Shown: positions 23,896-35,582 of the stretch, in pieces
Layout of the letters: each line of letters begins with the position of its first letter
How positions within the stretch are numbered: position 1 is the first letter of the stretch
From: Dichetophora obliterata
Taxonomy: Eukaryota; Arthropoda; Insecta; Diptera; Sciomyzidae
Direction of reading: 5' to 3'
NCBI GenBank assembly: GCA_963920525.1
Contig: OY986435.1
Coordinates: 103,460,615 to 103,524,614 of the forward strand
DNA length: 64,000 nt
Made by a program: the position numbers and the translations under genes
The notes under the pieces: generated by a model
What the model was told of the DNA's origin: nothing
Seen by the model: the letters and a program-made list of their open reading frames with translations, nothing else
The model's database searches: none

Positions 23896-24529
23896 AACGG
23901 TCCAATTTAGGTGCTCTTTTGCAAGACTTGTCTAAAAAAATAATAAATTGCAACTTGTTGCCACAATTTCAGACAGAATTGCTTAAATTATAGCACCTCA
24001 CCTTGTTTTTATTCTTAGCTGTAAGCAAATGTTTCTTTGCCGGTCTGTAACTTCTTCTCAACGGCTATGATGGATATCTAAATCAGGTATCCGAACAGCC
24101 TCTTTGGATGTGGCAAATGGATTTCATTTGAGCACGCCACAAATGTTCCTGTCATCACGCAGCGATGTCTTCCGCGGCCGCCTCTTTAATGTACCGTTGT
24201 TACGTCATTTGTGATGTTATACTTCTTTATTAATCGGCAAACCGATTAATATCAAACTGTTTCGCGTTAGATATTAGCGAATTTCCCACAGATAGATATT
24301 AGAGCTTCACAGTGTTTATAACGTGCCATTATAAATAGAACAGTCAATGTCACAACTAGCATAAGAACAAAACTAATCTTAAATGTTTATGACTCACAAA
24401 CAACACGTGCTTTACAATAACGGATCTTTTACCGATAATTCTCAGAACTTCTGTTCTTTTTTTACATTTTTTAAGTTTTGTTGCTTTTGTTTTGCTCTCA
24501 GACAAATTGAATGTAGACCAGGGCTGGGC

Positions 24530-24852
24530 CATGGTATAATTATTTGACAAGGTAGTAGAGTAGACTGGATTTTTTCTCACGAGCGGCGATGGGTAGTTGT
24601 CAAAATTAGCTGTTCATGCAATTAATCAGATAAATGTAAAAAAATAAGCAACGGCTTAAACATAGCTAGTCAATGTCAGCAAACTAAAAACATTCCATTA
24701 AACTTCGCGAACAAATTAATTGAATTAAAGAAAAGTTAAAAATAAGCACATAGCTAGTCAGCAGCAGCAAACTACAACTCCTTTAGCTGTTTTTGACAAC
24801 TACCAATCGCCAAAAAACTGTCACGGCTACCTTGTCAAATAATTATACCATG
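24530..24852. mobile_element. 323-bp MITE with 27-bp TIRs and an 8-bp target duplication
   Basis: CATGGTATAATTATTTGACA at 24530 is repeated in inverted orientation ending at 24852, with a 27-bp perfect match. Subterminal inverted similarity (GGTAGTTGTCAAAA blocks) extends further. The element is flanked by perfect GGCTGGGC at 24522-24529 and 24853-24860. An 8-bp duplication fits the P or hAT superfamily, and the CATG terminus favours P. There is no coding content. Confidence 0.9.
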
Positions 24853-25239
24853 GGCTGGGCATTCTAACACAGTCACATTTTATTTTGTCTTGTAAGTATT
24901 GGTGCGCTCTCGAATAGCGCACACTGAGCGAAATATTTGTCACAATTATCTAGATTTGCAAGTTTGTATGTTTATACCTCCACACATACTGTAATATGTG
25001 TTTATTTTTAGTCATTGGTATTGTTCACTATTTCTTCTATGTCATTATTGCTCCAGCATTTTCTTCTAAGTAAATAAATTATATTAGTTGCCTGCAGTGG
25101 CAAATTGCACATTCTGCTTCATAAGCAAGGTTCTCTGCAGAAAAGAAATCACATTGCGATTCGGAGTCAAATATTGTATTTTTTTAAGGTGTTTTGTTGT
25201 AATATTATTAAATCCTAATATATAAATATAAAATAAAAA

Positions 25240-25564
25240 TAAACTGGCCATTTCAACCCTTGGAAGGACTTTGACCTAGCTTCTGTTGATCAATTGTGTT
25301 GTGCGTGTTATTAAATGTTTGATCACAAATTACCGAGAACTGGATCTACGTGTTTAATGCCGACTCCGGACGGCTTATGTTCTCAAGAAGCTTTACATGG
25401 AAATTTTTACTTTCTGAGGTTTGCCATTGTCTGCAGAGAGGTGACGACCAAACAGATAAATTAATTCAATTGAAAAAACTTTCTATCTGAGCTGGAATTG
25501 AACCCGGGATGCAGCGGTTCTTTAGCTTAGGGCCACGCACTCTACCCACTAGGCTACGGTCGCC
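25240..25564 (-). mobile_element. tRNA-derived SINE
   Basis: Read on the minus strand from 25564, the head GGCGACCGTAGCCTAGTGGG contains an A box (TAGCCTAGTGGG) and about 50 bp later a B box (GGTTCAATTCC), the internal RNA polymerase III promoter of a tRNA-like gene. The body (TTGAGAACATAAGCCGTCCG, ATGCCGACTCC read on plus) is shared with a second copy at 63205-63500. The acceptor stem is not paired, so this is not a working tRNA gene. Confidence 0.8.
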
Positions 25565-26330
25565 ACTCCTAATTCCTTATATATATGAATCATTAAAAAT
25601 ATAATCAAAACCTCAAAGAATTAAGTATCAAAAAATTAATGAATACAAATATTATGAAAAAAATACCTAAAGAAACTTAAAATTCAACAACAATATGTAT
25701 GAATTATATTAAACCTTAATAAAATAAAAAAATAAAAAATATATGCACAAGAATTATGAATCTACAAACAAAAAAGATGGTTTTTTTAAGAGTGTACATA
25801 AAATTTCCGACCATGAAACAAAGATATACAGATAGCATACTCCGTGCGCAAAAATTTAAATCTTCTGCGCAATACGTCACTCGAGCTTGTCAGCTGTAAC
25901 ACATGGTGCATACATACAAAAGAAAATGTGAAAAAGCAAAAAGTAAGCACAAGCAGCAAGCAGCACAATTGCAAGCATTTATTTAGTTTAATTTCTAATA
26001 TTGTGCACTTATAGTACGTGTAAATTATAGTTTTCAATTATCTTTTATGTAATTAAAATTAGTAGTAAAGTTTTAGATGGCTTTGATGAGAGTAACAACG
26101 ATTTTAATTCGGGCAATAAAATGAATTCAAAATTTTTATTCAACAAACGAGAAGACCAACAAAATGAAAAAGAAGCAATCAAAGTGCTGCCAAACACATC
26201 AAGCAACGTAGCCATTTTTTTTGAGTAGGAGGACCAATGGGAGAAAATACCCCTATTATATATAAATTTCTTTTCAATAATAGTACTGAAAATTATATTT
26301 GCTTAAATTTATTTATAAATTTATATATAA
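25565..26330. other. A+T-rich spacer, nothing recognised
   Basis: No coding or repeat structure is supported in this stretch. Confidence 0.4.
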
Positions 26331-26771
26331 TTGGGCAATTCACAGTTCATGCTAGTTAAGGTTTAATGTGCTAATTCTGGAATGTGCTATTTTGCCTGTT
26401 AATTTTTTGTTTTTGTTTTGCATGTTAACACAAATTAAGCCGGTGTGCTAAATGTTGCCACTTTTGTACATGCTCTAAGGCATGCTTTTGTAGAGTGTTA
26501 ATGTGTTATTTCGAACAGCTGTTTGACGTGAATAAAAAAAGAGTTGTCTGGTAAATAATTTTGATGAAGTTTTCAATAAAACTGAATATTAAATTGAGTT
26601 ATTTAACTTTTAATAGAATCCAAAATATCTGAGCTGCATATTAAAGATTCCAGCGCTGTTTAGAAACTGCAAATCAACACTTTTCATTTTAGTTGTACTC
26701 ACAGTTGTAAAGAATTAGTACATTAAAATATTAATATATTAAAACATTACAATGAACTGTGAATTGCCCAA
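26331..26771. mobile_element. 441-bp MITE with TTGGGCAATTCACAGTTCAT ends
   Basis: TTGGGCAATTCACAGTTCAT at 26331 is repeated inverted, ending at 26771. The body is A+T-rich and non-coding. No unambiguous target duplication was found. The ATTCACAGTT core is shared with the MITE at 37496. Confidence 0.75.
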
Positions 26772-27812
26772 ATGTAATTTACTTCATGTCAATAAACCAA
26801 GTTTCAATAAGAAAATGTCGATATTTTTCATCGCTATAAATAAATTATCCCCTTTAAATATATTGTGACTACGTTTTTATTTAGCCACTTTGACAAGCTC
26901 GAACTACGTCACAACAAAGATGGCGGACATGCGAAATACTTTATCTATAGATCTTTGTATCATGGGTCTACTCAGCATCACCGTCAGCGAACGACTGAAT
27001 TATATTATCTTCTGTAGTGAGTTTTGTGTACATGTGAAAAGTTACGCTCAGAGAGCGCTCAGTGAGCTATGGGGCCCCCAGCGCTGATGTAGACACATTA
27101 ATTTTAAATTTAATAAAAAAACCAAAACCAAATTTGAATATGATTTGTTTTATATATGATGTATGGATATATGATTTGATTTCTGGAGGATATCACATTT
27201 GTGAGGATATCACATTTTCTCTCCGTTCAAGTTTTTAAAGTTTTTACAAGAAAAATTTCATGTTGTAAAAGATAAAAACTGTCAAATGGTAGCTGAGTGT
27301 GTGTAACAGCTGATTTTTTATGAGCTTTTATTTAACTTGCTTCGTTCGTATGCATGTATGTATGTATGTCTTCAAAACTTGCAAGCCATTTTTCTACAAC
27401 TTGTTGGTATCCGATTAAGCTGAAATTTAGCATAAATATGGGTACTTTCACAGGAAAGTCTACCGTGACCAAAAAATTAAAACTTATTAAAAACTTATTA
27501 TTTTATGATATTATCTAAGAAAAACATTTTAATTTTATTAATTTTAGCAATTTGTACATAAAATTATTAACCATGATGATCACATCGTCTGCACTGTTTC
27601 ACAAATGTAGTTTTTCTTTTTCGTAAGTGTTTAGTAAATGTTTCGTAAACATTTTTGTTTTAGTAAAAATGGAAGGCATTGGCTAAAGATAATGAAAAAA
27701 TGGTTGATGCAATTAAAGGAAAATATATTGAATTTGTTTTTAATAACTAAATTACATAATTACTTAACTACCTAATTACTTAATTACCCAATTAAATTGC
27801 AATGGAAAAAAA
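26772..27812. other. Spacer with TATG microsatellite
   Basis: A short TGTATGTATGTATG run lies near 27355. A direct repeat GAGGATATCACATTT occurs twice near 27185-27215. A small open frame at 26890-27087 (MADMRNTLS... from an inner ATG) has no recognisable domain, and I do not call it a gene. Confidence 0.4.
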
Positions 27813-28196
27813 CTGTCCCGTTCGACCTGTCCCGTGCGACCGAGCTTAATATTTAATTAAAAAATAAGTGTTAAATATTATTGGGTAAAACAAAAGCAAT
27901 TTAAAAGAAACAACAATGCACAACATCCATAAAAGAAACTCTTTGAAATATTTCCTCAGACTTCGCTGAATTTGGCGCTTGAGTTGTTGTCCTCGAAAAA
28001 AACTTCCGTTTTTTGTCCCGTGCGACCCCCGTTGTTTTTAGCAATTATTTTGAAAAGGAAAAATTACCGATAATCAACCTTAGCACCACTTATGGAGCTT
28101 ACTATGAGTTATAAGTTAAGACCATTATCAAAATATAAATCCGTGTTATTACTAATTTTTTTTCACTTTAACTGCGTACGACTGTCCCGTGCGACA
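27813..28196. repeat. Four GTCCCGT(G/T)CGAC motifs in one orientation
   Basis: CTGTCCCGTTCGAC and CTGTCCCGTGCGAC stand side by side at 27813-27840, with further copies at 28014-28028 and 28182-28196, all on the plus strand. This resembles the repeated terminal motif of the pogo-like element at 20010-22406, but here the copies are direct, not inverted. It may be a rearranged end of such an element. Confidence 0.5.
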
Positions 28197-28204
28197 CCAT
28201 GGAA

Positions 28205-28710
28205 ATGCCCATATGTAAGTCCGGTGGCTGTGAATTTCCTTCGAGTAGAGGATAGTTAAGGAAAAAAATTTGCCACACCCCCTTTTGCCGCCCACAAATC
28301 CAAAAAAATGCTATATCTCTAAAACTACTTTACCGATTCAGCTGAAATTTGGCAGTAAATTTCCTTCGAGTAGAGGATAAAAAATAATTTGTTTTGCAAC
28401 TCCCCTTTTACCGCCCACAAATTCATAAAAATGATATATCTCTAAAACTACGGGGCTGATAAAGCTGAAATTTAAACAGTAAAGTTTCATCAAATAAAGC
28501 ATGGGTTTATGAAAAAAATTTGACCACACCCCTTTTACCGCCCACAAATCAATAAAAACGCTATATATCCAAAACTACGAGGCTGATTTAGATACAATTT
28601 TGGCAGTTCATTTCCTTCATGTAGAGGATGGTTAAGGAAAAAATTGTGCCACGCCCCCTTTTATCGCCCACAAATCAATAAAAATGCTATATCTCCATAA
28701 GTTTTGAAAA
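28205..28710. repeat. ~120-bp tandem repeat, about four units
   Basis: Units contain CCCCTTTTACCGCCCACAAA, AATGCTATATCTCTAAAACT, GCTGAAATTTGGCAGTAAAT and TTTCCTTCGAGTAGAGGATA in that order, starting near 28240, 28361, 28486 and 28614. Confidence 0.8.
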
Positions 28711-29024
28711 TTAAAGATGTTAATAATAAACCTTTAAGACTAAAAAGTAAAAAATAAATATAAAGTAAAAAAAATTTTTAAAAAATAAGCTCAAATAAAA
28801 GACGTGAACTAAAAATAAAAAAAATAAATTTATGTGACATTTGTCATATATGCATACAGTAGGTATATTCTAGGTGCAGAAGAACCCCTCTCTTGGTTAC
28901 TCATCATCATAGTATAAACGTACGTAAATTGGTAAGATCTAAGGACTTATATAAATTTAGAATTTTTCAAATACATTTCTATTTAAAAGCTTAAAAAGCT
29001 CGTTTTTCCGACGAAAAACTTTTC

Positions 29025-29448
29025 GTTCTTTAGGCTGTAAAGGTGTAAAAATAAATGCCCAGCATTACCTAGAAGAAGTCTTGCAGAAAAATCTGAAGCC
29101 TAGCGTAAAGGCCATGTACGGAACCGAATATTATTGCTTCCAGCAAGATGGCGCACATTCCCACACAGCTAAATGGTTCAAGACTGGTGAGAGCAAAACT
29201 TAACAGATTTTATACCTAAAGATGAATGGCTTCCTAGCTCACCAGACTGCAAGCCCTTATGCAAGGACTTATGCATATGAGGATACATGGTACAGTGACT
29301 TAAGAAATATAAGTACAATAGCTTGAAGGATTTTAAAGCTGCTATTATTGATGTATGGAACAAAATACCGATGGAAGTAGTGCGTGCTGCGCGTAACAAT
29401 TTTTATTGCAGACTTCGGCGGGTTGTGGCTAACAAAAAGCTGCCATAG
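29025..29448 (+). pseudogene. Tc1/mariner-like (FQQDGA type) transposase relic
   Basis: The plus strand reads NAQHYLEEVLQKNLKPSVKA, then YYCFQQDGAHSHTAKWF (second catalytic Asp block), a stop, EWLPSSPDCKP in another frame (third block), and AAIIDVWNKIPMEVVRAARN near the C-terminus. The N-terminal half is not readable. Several stops and frameshifts make it a dead copy. Confidence 0.65.
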
Positions 29449-29556
29449 AGTAATTTTCATATGCATCAAATATTTAAACTTTATTTAATACTAGCTGAAC
29501 CCGGTGTGCTTCGCTACTCCCCTCGTTATAAAATAAAATTAAAAGTATTTATATAT

Positions 29557-32500
29557 AGGGAAACTGGGGGCGATGGATCAATGCAACATGTCTGACTGTC
29601 TCAACCTGGCGAGGCCAGCATAATCTTTGTGAAATCGCCTCAAGTCGACTCAAACCTCCACGTGGTGTTTCCTGGGCAACGTCAAAACTGACAACCGTTA
29701 GTTTGGCGGCTAATCTGAGCGGCGGGCCTCCCTAGGCTTAAAATAGGTTGTGCGTCGGGTTTGAAGCCCACCCGTAAAAACCCATTTCAATGAAAACACA
29801 AAAGAATAGAAGAAAACTGATCCCCAAATCTGATGACGACTACCGCAAACGAAAAACTGATAATGATTTACGGATATGCACCTGGAATGTCCGAACCCTT
29901 AATTGGGAAAGTGCCTCTATCCAACTGACTGATGTCTTGGGAAGATACAAAGCTGATATCACTGCTATCCAAGAAATGCAATTGAAGGGACAGGGTTGCA
30001 TTCGGCATGCACCCTGTGATATCTACTACAGCGGCCATGCGGAGAAGCACGAGTTTGGATGCGGATTTGTAGTTGGCAAGAGACTACGGCCCCACGTCCT
30101 GCGATTCACACCTGTGAACGAACGACTTGCCATAATCCGCATCAAGGTTAGATTTTTCAATATAAGCCTAATATGTGCTCACGCTCCGACAGAAGACAAG
30201 GACGATGAGATCAAGGAAATTTTCTACGAGCGCCTTGAAAATGCTTACGAGCGCTGCCCCCGCCACGACGTTAAAATCGTGCTTGGTGACTTCAACGCTA
30301 AGGTGGGCAAGGAAAATATTTTTGGTCCAACAGTCGGAAAGTTCAGCCTCCACGACAACACCTCCGATAACGGAATGAGGCTGATTGACTTCGCCGCAGC
30401 ACGAAACATGGTCGTAAGTAGCACTAGATTCAAGCATCTCAATATTCATAAAGCCACCTGGATGTCCCCTGATCAAAAAACAAAAAATCAAATTGATCAC
30501 GTTTTGATCGACGGAAGGCACTCTTCCAGTGTATTGGATGTACGCACGATCCGTGGTGCAAACATTGACTCGGATCACTATCTTGTTGCAGCCAAAATCC
30601 GTACACGTCTGTGCGCAGCTAAGAATACACGCAACCCTACACAGAGAAAGCTAGACGTCGACAAGATGCAATCGAAACAGACAGCCGATGCTTTCGCCAC
30701 TCGACTCTCACTCCTGCTTCAAAGCACTCCTCCAATCGATGATATATGCGCGCAGTGGACACACATTTCCAACTCCATGCGTGCGGCTGCTGAAGAGGTG
30801 ATTGGCTACCAACGCCCTCGCCAAAACCAGTGGTACGACCAGGAGTGTCGCGACGCCACTGCATAGAAAGACGCCGCCTACAAAGCCACCCTGCAGTCGG
30901 TTGTAACGCGCGCTGCTAAGGAGCGATACAAAGAAAAGAGGAGGGAAGAGAGACATATTTTCAGGCGGAAAAAAAGAGAGGCAGAAAAGCGCGAGCAGGA
31001 GAAGATTGAGATGTATGGTGACAGGAATGAGGCCCGAAAATTTTTAGAAAAAATAAGACGCCTTGCCGATGGTTTCAAAACCGGGGCCTCTTCCTGCAAG
31101 GATGAAAACGGGAATCTAGTGACAGATGTCCAGAGTACACTGACGTTATGGAGGGAACACTTCTCTAAACTTCTAAATGGCGACGCTGACAACAATCCCG
31201 CCAATAGAGATGCTATTCCGGAAACCCCAATTGCGGATGACAGCGTCGAGGTTCCGCTGCCCGACTATGATGAAGTTCTGACAGCTATAGCTCGGCTTAA
31301 AAATAACAAAGCCGCGGGAGCTGTTTAAGAACGGAGGCGAAGCTCTACTTAAATGCATTCACGAGCTTCTATGCAGAATATGGTCGGAAGAATGCATTCC
31401 GAACGATTGGAATCTCAGTGTGCTCTGCCCAATCCACAAGAAAGGCGATCCCACTATCTGTGCCAATTACCGTGGGATAAGCCTTCTTAATATCGCATAT
31501 AAGGTCCTGTCGAGCGTTTTATGTGAAAGATTGAAGCCCATTGTAAACGAACTGATCGGACCTTATCAGTGTGGCTTCAGACCTGGAAATTCCACCATCG
31601 ACCAGATTTTCACGCTACGACAAATCTTGGAGAAGACTCAAGAAAAACAAGTCGACACCCACCATCTTTTTGTCGACTACAAAGCCGCCTTCGACAGCCC
31701 AATAAGGAAGCACCTGTACTCCACCATGTCTGAATTTGGTATTCCTGCAAAACTAATACGACTTTGCAGGATGACACTGAGCAACACCAGCAGCGCAGTT
31801 AAAATCGGGAAGGACCTCTCCCCACCATTTATTACCAAACGAGGTTTCAGACAAGGTGATTCCTTATCGTGCGACTTTTTCAACCTAATGATGGAAAAGA
31901 TCATCCGAACTGCTGATCTGAGACGTAGTGGCACAATATTCTACAAGAGTGTTATGCTGCTTGCGTATGCTGATGACATAGATATCATTGGCCATAATAC
32001 GCGCGAAGTCAGTGCAGCATTTTCCAGATTAGAAAGAGAGTCAAGTCGAATGGGTCTGTCAGTGAATGCAGATAAGACGAAATACTTAGTGTCAACAAAC
32101 AAACAGTCCCAGCGTCTTGGAACCCACGTTACCGTTGACAATACCTCATTCGAGGTTGTGAAGAACTTCGTTTATCTGGGATCCAGCATTAATTCAACCA
32201 ACGACATCAGCATTGAGATCAAACGAAGAATAACTCTTGCCAACAGGTGTTACTTTGGGCTCAGTAGGCAATTGAGAAGCAGAGCCCTCTCTCGACGAAC
32301 GAAAATCACGCTCTATAAATCGCTCATCATGCCCGTCCTACTTTACGCATCACAAACCTGGACGCTGAGCAGTTTAGATGAAAAGACTTTAGGAGCATTC
32401 GAGAGAAAGATTCTTCGTAAGATCTACGGACTAATCTACGTCAATGGCGAGTACCGAATACGGTGGAATGATGAACTGTATGAGCTGTACGCTGACATCG

Positions 32501-32783
32501 ACATAGTCAAGCGCATTAAAATCGAGCGGCTTCGCTGGCTTGGTCATGTTCAGCGCATGAAATACGATGCTCCAGTGAAGAAAACATTCGATTCGGTACC
32601 CAGCGGCGGTCAACGCAGAAGAGGACGACCGCATCTTCGTTGGAAAGACCAAGTAGAGGACAACCTGACGAAGCTTGGAATTTCCAACTGGCGCCAGCAA
32701 GCGAAAGACAGAAATGGCTGGCGCAAATTCTTAGATGAGGCCAAGACCGACATACGGTTGTAGCGCCAACTAAGTAAGTAAGT
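29557..32783 (+). mobile_element. Nearly full-length RTE-clade non-LTR retrotransposon
   Basis: The element is bounded by a 14-bp direct repeat AAGTATTTATATAT at 29543-29556 and 32784-32797. It has a ~233-bp 5' leader, one endonuclease-RT reading frame, a very short 3' UTR and a TAAG tandem tail (32771 onward), all RTE hallmarks. Its 3.2-kb length is that of complete RTE elements. Two lesions are seen in the coding frame. Confidence 0.92.
29790..32763 (+). pseudogene. RTE endonuclease/reverse transcriptase with two lesions
   Basis: The N-terminus carries an APE-type endonuclease: TWNVRTLN, AIQEMQL (metal-binding Glu), LGDFNAKVG and SDHYLV near residue 260. An in-frame TAG lies at 30864-30866, after which the same frame continues KDAAYKATLQ to 31328. 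There the frame breaks at KNNKAAGAV*, apparently by a short deletion between two GGAGCT copies. The next frame runs from about 31323 to TAG at 32763 with all RT blocks: NYRGISLLN, FRPGNSTIDQIFTLRQ, FVDYKAAFDS, RQGDSLSC and LAYADDIDIIG. The C-terminus has an RTE-like KIERLRWLGHVQRM and GRPHLRWKDQ. The protein would nick target DNA and reverse-transcribe the element's RNA. Only two lesions suggest recent activity. Confidence 0.93.
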
Positions 32784-33582
32784 AAGTATTTATATATTTT
32801 TCACGCCATCGAATTTTCGAAATAAGTCCACCCCAGCGCTACCTACCGTGTCCATTTATACACAAATTATTTTCTTATGATCAAACAAACATACATTCTG
32901 AATTTCAGTTAAATTGGTCCATAAATTCAAATTTTCGATATAAGTCCACCCCAGCGCCACCTATCGGGTCCATTTATACACAAATTATTTTCTTATGATC
33001 AAACAAACATACATTCTGAATTTCAGTTAAATTGGTCCATAAATTAAAATTTTCGATATAAGTCCACCCCAGCGCCACCTATCGAATCCAGATATAGCCT
33101 ATGTTACCCACCGTACCAAGATGAACATTACCTGAAAATTTCATCAAAATCGGCCCAGCCGTTTTGGAGTCCATACGTTACATACATACACACATCCTAT
33201 TTTATATATATAGATAGATTTGAAGCACAGCCGCTAATAACGTTTTATATACAATACATAAAAAACGTTTTAAATGTAGCAGACAATTTTTAGACACCTT
33301 TCTTTTTAGGTAAAAAAATTAGTAATAATAATATTTGATTAGTAAATCATGTATTATCCATGTTTCAAATGGAAAAAGTTACATATCCAAAACCCATTGG
33401 TTGTTAAAACGTTATTCCACGTTGCAAAGCAGGGAGTGTGATGGATTTTAAAACGTTATTCGCGCAATCAAAACAAACTTATATAAGAAAACTTGTTTGA
33501 TTGGATCCTTTTTTTTTAAATGAAATGTTCGAAATAGAACTGAAAATAATTTATTTTTTAAAAAAATCCTTAAACACAAACT

Positions 33583-33927
33583 TTATACTTTTCTTAATTT
33601 AACTGCAGATTGACTGCACACTCTTACTCTTTTATCATTCTTGATCAGCAAAAAATAATTCACAGTAGCGTTGCGATGAGAAATGCCTTCTTTATCTCTT
33701 CTTCGCCTCTGAGCCTCACACAATCCGATTAAAGATGTTAAAATAGCCCTTTTTTCATTGTAGTTTTTACTGTAAAATTTATAATAATGTTCCTTTATTG
33801 CTTGTATGCTAAATTGTTTGCAAGTAAAGAAGCATGGGCACCACTGAAATTCTCTGTTGCTTTTATCAATTACATTAGATAACACAGTACAACACATATT
33901 TTCGGGGGTGAACCAAACCAATCTCAA
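33583..33927 (-). pseudogene. Fragment of a transposon-associated protein of unknown function
   Basis: The translation has CPCFFTCKQF, KEHYYKFYSKNYNEKRAILTSLIGLCEAQRRRR, then HRNATVNYFL and VRVCSQSAV. This is the layout I recall from the N-terminal region of uncharacterised insect proteins that are probably transposase-derived (an alpha-helical YYxFY block, Arg-rich strand and a VCK/VCS block). I cannot name the family. The start is arbitrary and the flanks do not continue the protein. Confidence 0.4.
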
Positions 33928-34975
33928 ACGATAGTATTTGACATCAATAACAAAAGCTTTTGCTCTACTAAATCACAAATTTTTTTACAGTGGTTTTAAA
34001 TTTAAATTTTTTGGTCAAAATCAAATTAAAAAATATTACAAATTATATGTTAAACTTAAAATTGGGTGGTTATTGTCCTCGGAAGCCTAAATTAAAATTT
34101 TCCGGGGAATATTTTTTCGGAACACTTTAACACCCTAGCTCCTTCCAGCATGGGTTAATTTTACCCTTTTTTGAAAAAGACCCTATAAGTTAACTATGGA
34201 GGGAGGTCAAAGATTAAACCTTCCAAAAATATTCTCCAGAAAATTTCACTAGGGGTCACCCAAGACAAGCAACCTCTACGAGTTAAAGGTTAGACATAAA
34301 ATACGAACCGAAAAGATATTACATTTATTTTCATGTTAGGTAATTTGAATGTTTTTTTTTTAAACAGTATAGTAAATCATTATCACTGCTATGGCATGAA
34401 ATGTCATATATTTTAGAGAGATATCTAAAAGATCTAGATATCTATTTCTTGAAATTCGTCTTCACTTTCGCTTTTATTAATGTCTTCAAATGTTATTTTG
34501 GACCACTAACATATTTCAGCCAGAACTGCATCTGGTGTTTTCTTTCCTCTGTATCTGTAAAAATGGAAATAGTCCCATCTGGTACAAAATTGTTAATTGT
34601 AAGGAAAGTGGTTTAGTTTAATTTAGAATAACCGCAATTCAAATGGCAAGGATATCTTATGAAATCGTTTCCCTTGCTCATCCGATTCCGTACAGAGTTG
34701 TCTTTCAAAATAGTCTAGATTCAAGCGCAAAAAATTAATTTTTAACGACATATTCACGCCAAGTTTGTCGAACGCATTAAGCATCTCAGTTACATTCTTT
34801 TTATAGGTATTAGAGCGTTTTTTCCATTGTTCAATTCCATTTTTGACCAAAAAAGTCAAATTTAAAACCACTGTAAAAAATATTTGTGACGTAGTGGAGC
34901 CAAAGGGGACTTTGGCTTTTGTTATTGATGTAAAATACTATCGTTGAGATTGGTTTGGTTGGCCCACGAGACAAT
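33905..34975. repeat. Inverted duplication, ~110-bp arms
   Basis: CCAAACCAATCTCA near 33914 through ACAGTGGTTTTAAATTT near 33990 recurs inverted at about 34850-34970. Each arm includes ACATCAATAACAAAAGC. The arms enclose ~830 bp that includes the coding relic at 34623-34871. The gene-like fragments on either side therefore seem to be pieces of one rearranged element. Confidence 0.6.
34623..34871 (-). pseudogene. Second transposon-derived protein fragment
   Basis: The translation reads EMLNAFDKLGVNMSLKINFL, then LDYFERQLCTESDEQGKRFH. It matches a motif (NMSLKxHFLxSHLDxF...SDEHGERFH) that I remember from a widespread family of uncharacterised insect and cnidarian proteins with many genomic copies. 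The fragment is short and not flanked by the rest of the protein. Together with 33583-33927 it may be one decayed mobile gene. Confidence 0.4.
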
Positions 34976-35128
34976 GATCCTCATTCTGTGTCATAGTGTA
35001 ATTCATATCTAATAATTTTGTATGTAACTTACAAAGTTCTTTCACTGACTAACACTTTCTAAATACTTTTTGATAGCGATAAGGTGCATATTTTTGGCAG
35101 ATTTGGTGTTAAGGCAATGTAAGATATA

Positions 35129-35582
35129 CTACGTTTCCATGGCGAGTTGAGTCTGAGTTGGATTTTCGCTAAGTTGAAAAAATGGCGTTTCAAGCTCAAA
35201 AGTGTTTCCATGTACAACATCGAGTCGGGTTGCAATCGTCAATATGCACAATATTTTTATTTACTACGCCCCTTTTCTTTTAACTCACTTTCGACAATTT
35301 TATATATTTCAGTTCTTCTAAATTTTTTTCCATAAATTATATCAACAATTTTCTTTTCTTTAAATATTTCAATCAACAGCAAAGTCTCTGCAGCACTCCA
35401 AAAACTCTTCCACCCGCCATTTTTTCTTGTGATAAATGAACTTATTCGCTTTGACAGATAGAATCAGCTAATTCTAACAAGTTTCGTGGAGTTTTGTGGA
35501 TTTAGCGAAGTTCAACTCAACTCGCGTCTCCATGGGGAGTTAATCCCTAGTAATCCCAACTCAACTCGCCATGGAAACGTAG
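35129..35582. mobile_element. 454-bp MITE with CTACGTTTCCATGGCGAGTT ends
   Basis: Left CTACGTTTCCATGGCGAGTT and its inverted copy at 35582 match for about 24 bp, and TA flanks each side (35127-35128, 35583-35584). Subterminal variants (TTTCCATGTACAACATCGAG, CTCCATGGGGAGTTAA) repeat the terminal motif. It is non-coding; TA-target transposons are the likely source. Confidence 0.85.

Larger units (their letters stand above)
29480..33215. repeat. Older interspersed repeat split by the RTE insertion
   Basis: The left part (29480-29556, CTAGCTGAACCCGGTGTGCT) and the right part (32784-33215) appear to be one element. The right part holds three ~118-bp direct repeats with ATAAGTCCACCCCAGCGCCA (near 32820, 32938, 33056). 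It ends AAATCGGCCCAGCCGTTTTG then CATACATACACACATCCTAT. This end signature is common in insect genomes, but I cannot name the family. Confidence 0.55.

Noticed and set aside
25490..25564. tRNA gene
   Set aside because: A and B boxes are present, but the stems do not pair and SINE body sequence follows; a second copy shows it is a SINE head.
26890..27087. Small gene with a fair start context (AAAGATGGCGG)
   Set aside because: The 50-60 residue product has no recognisable domain, and no splice or homology evidence supports it.
30168..30578. 136-codon minus-strand frame
   Set aside because: It is antisense to the RTE endonuclease region.
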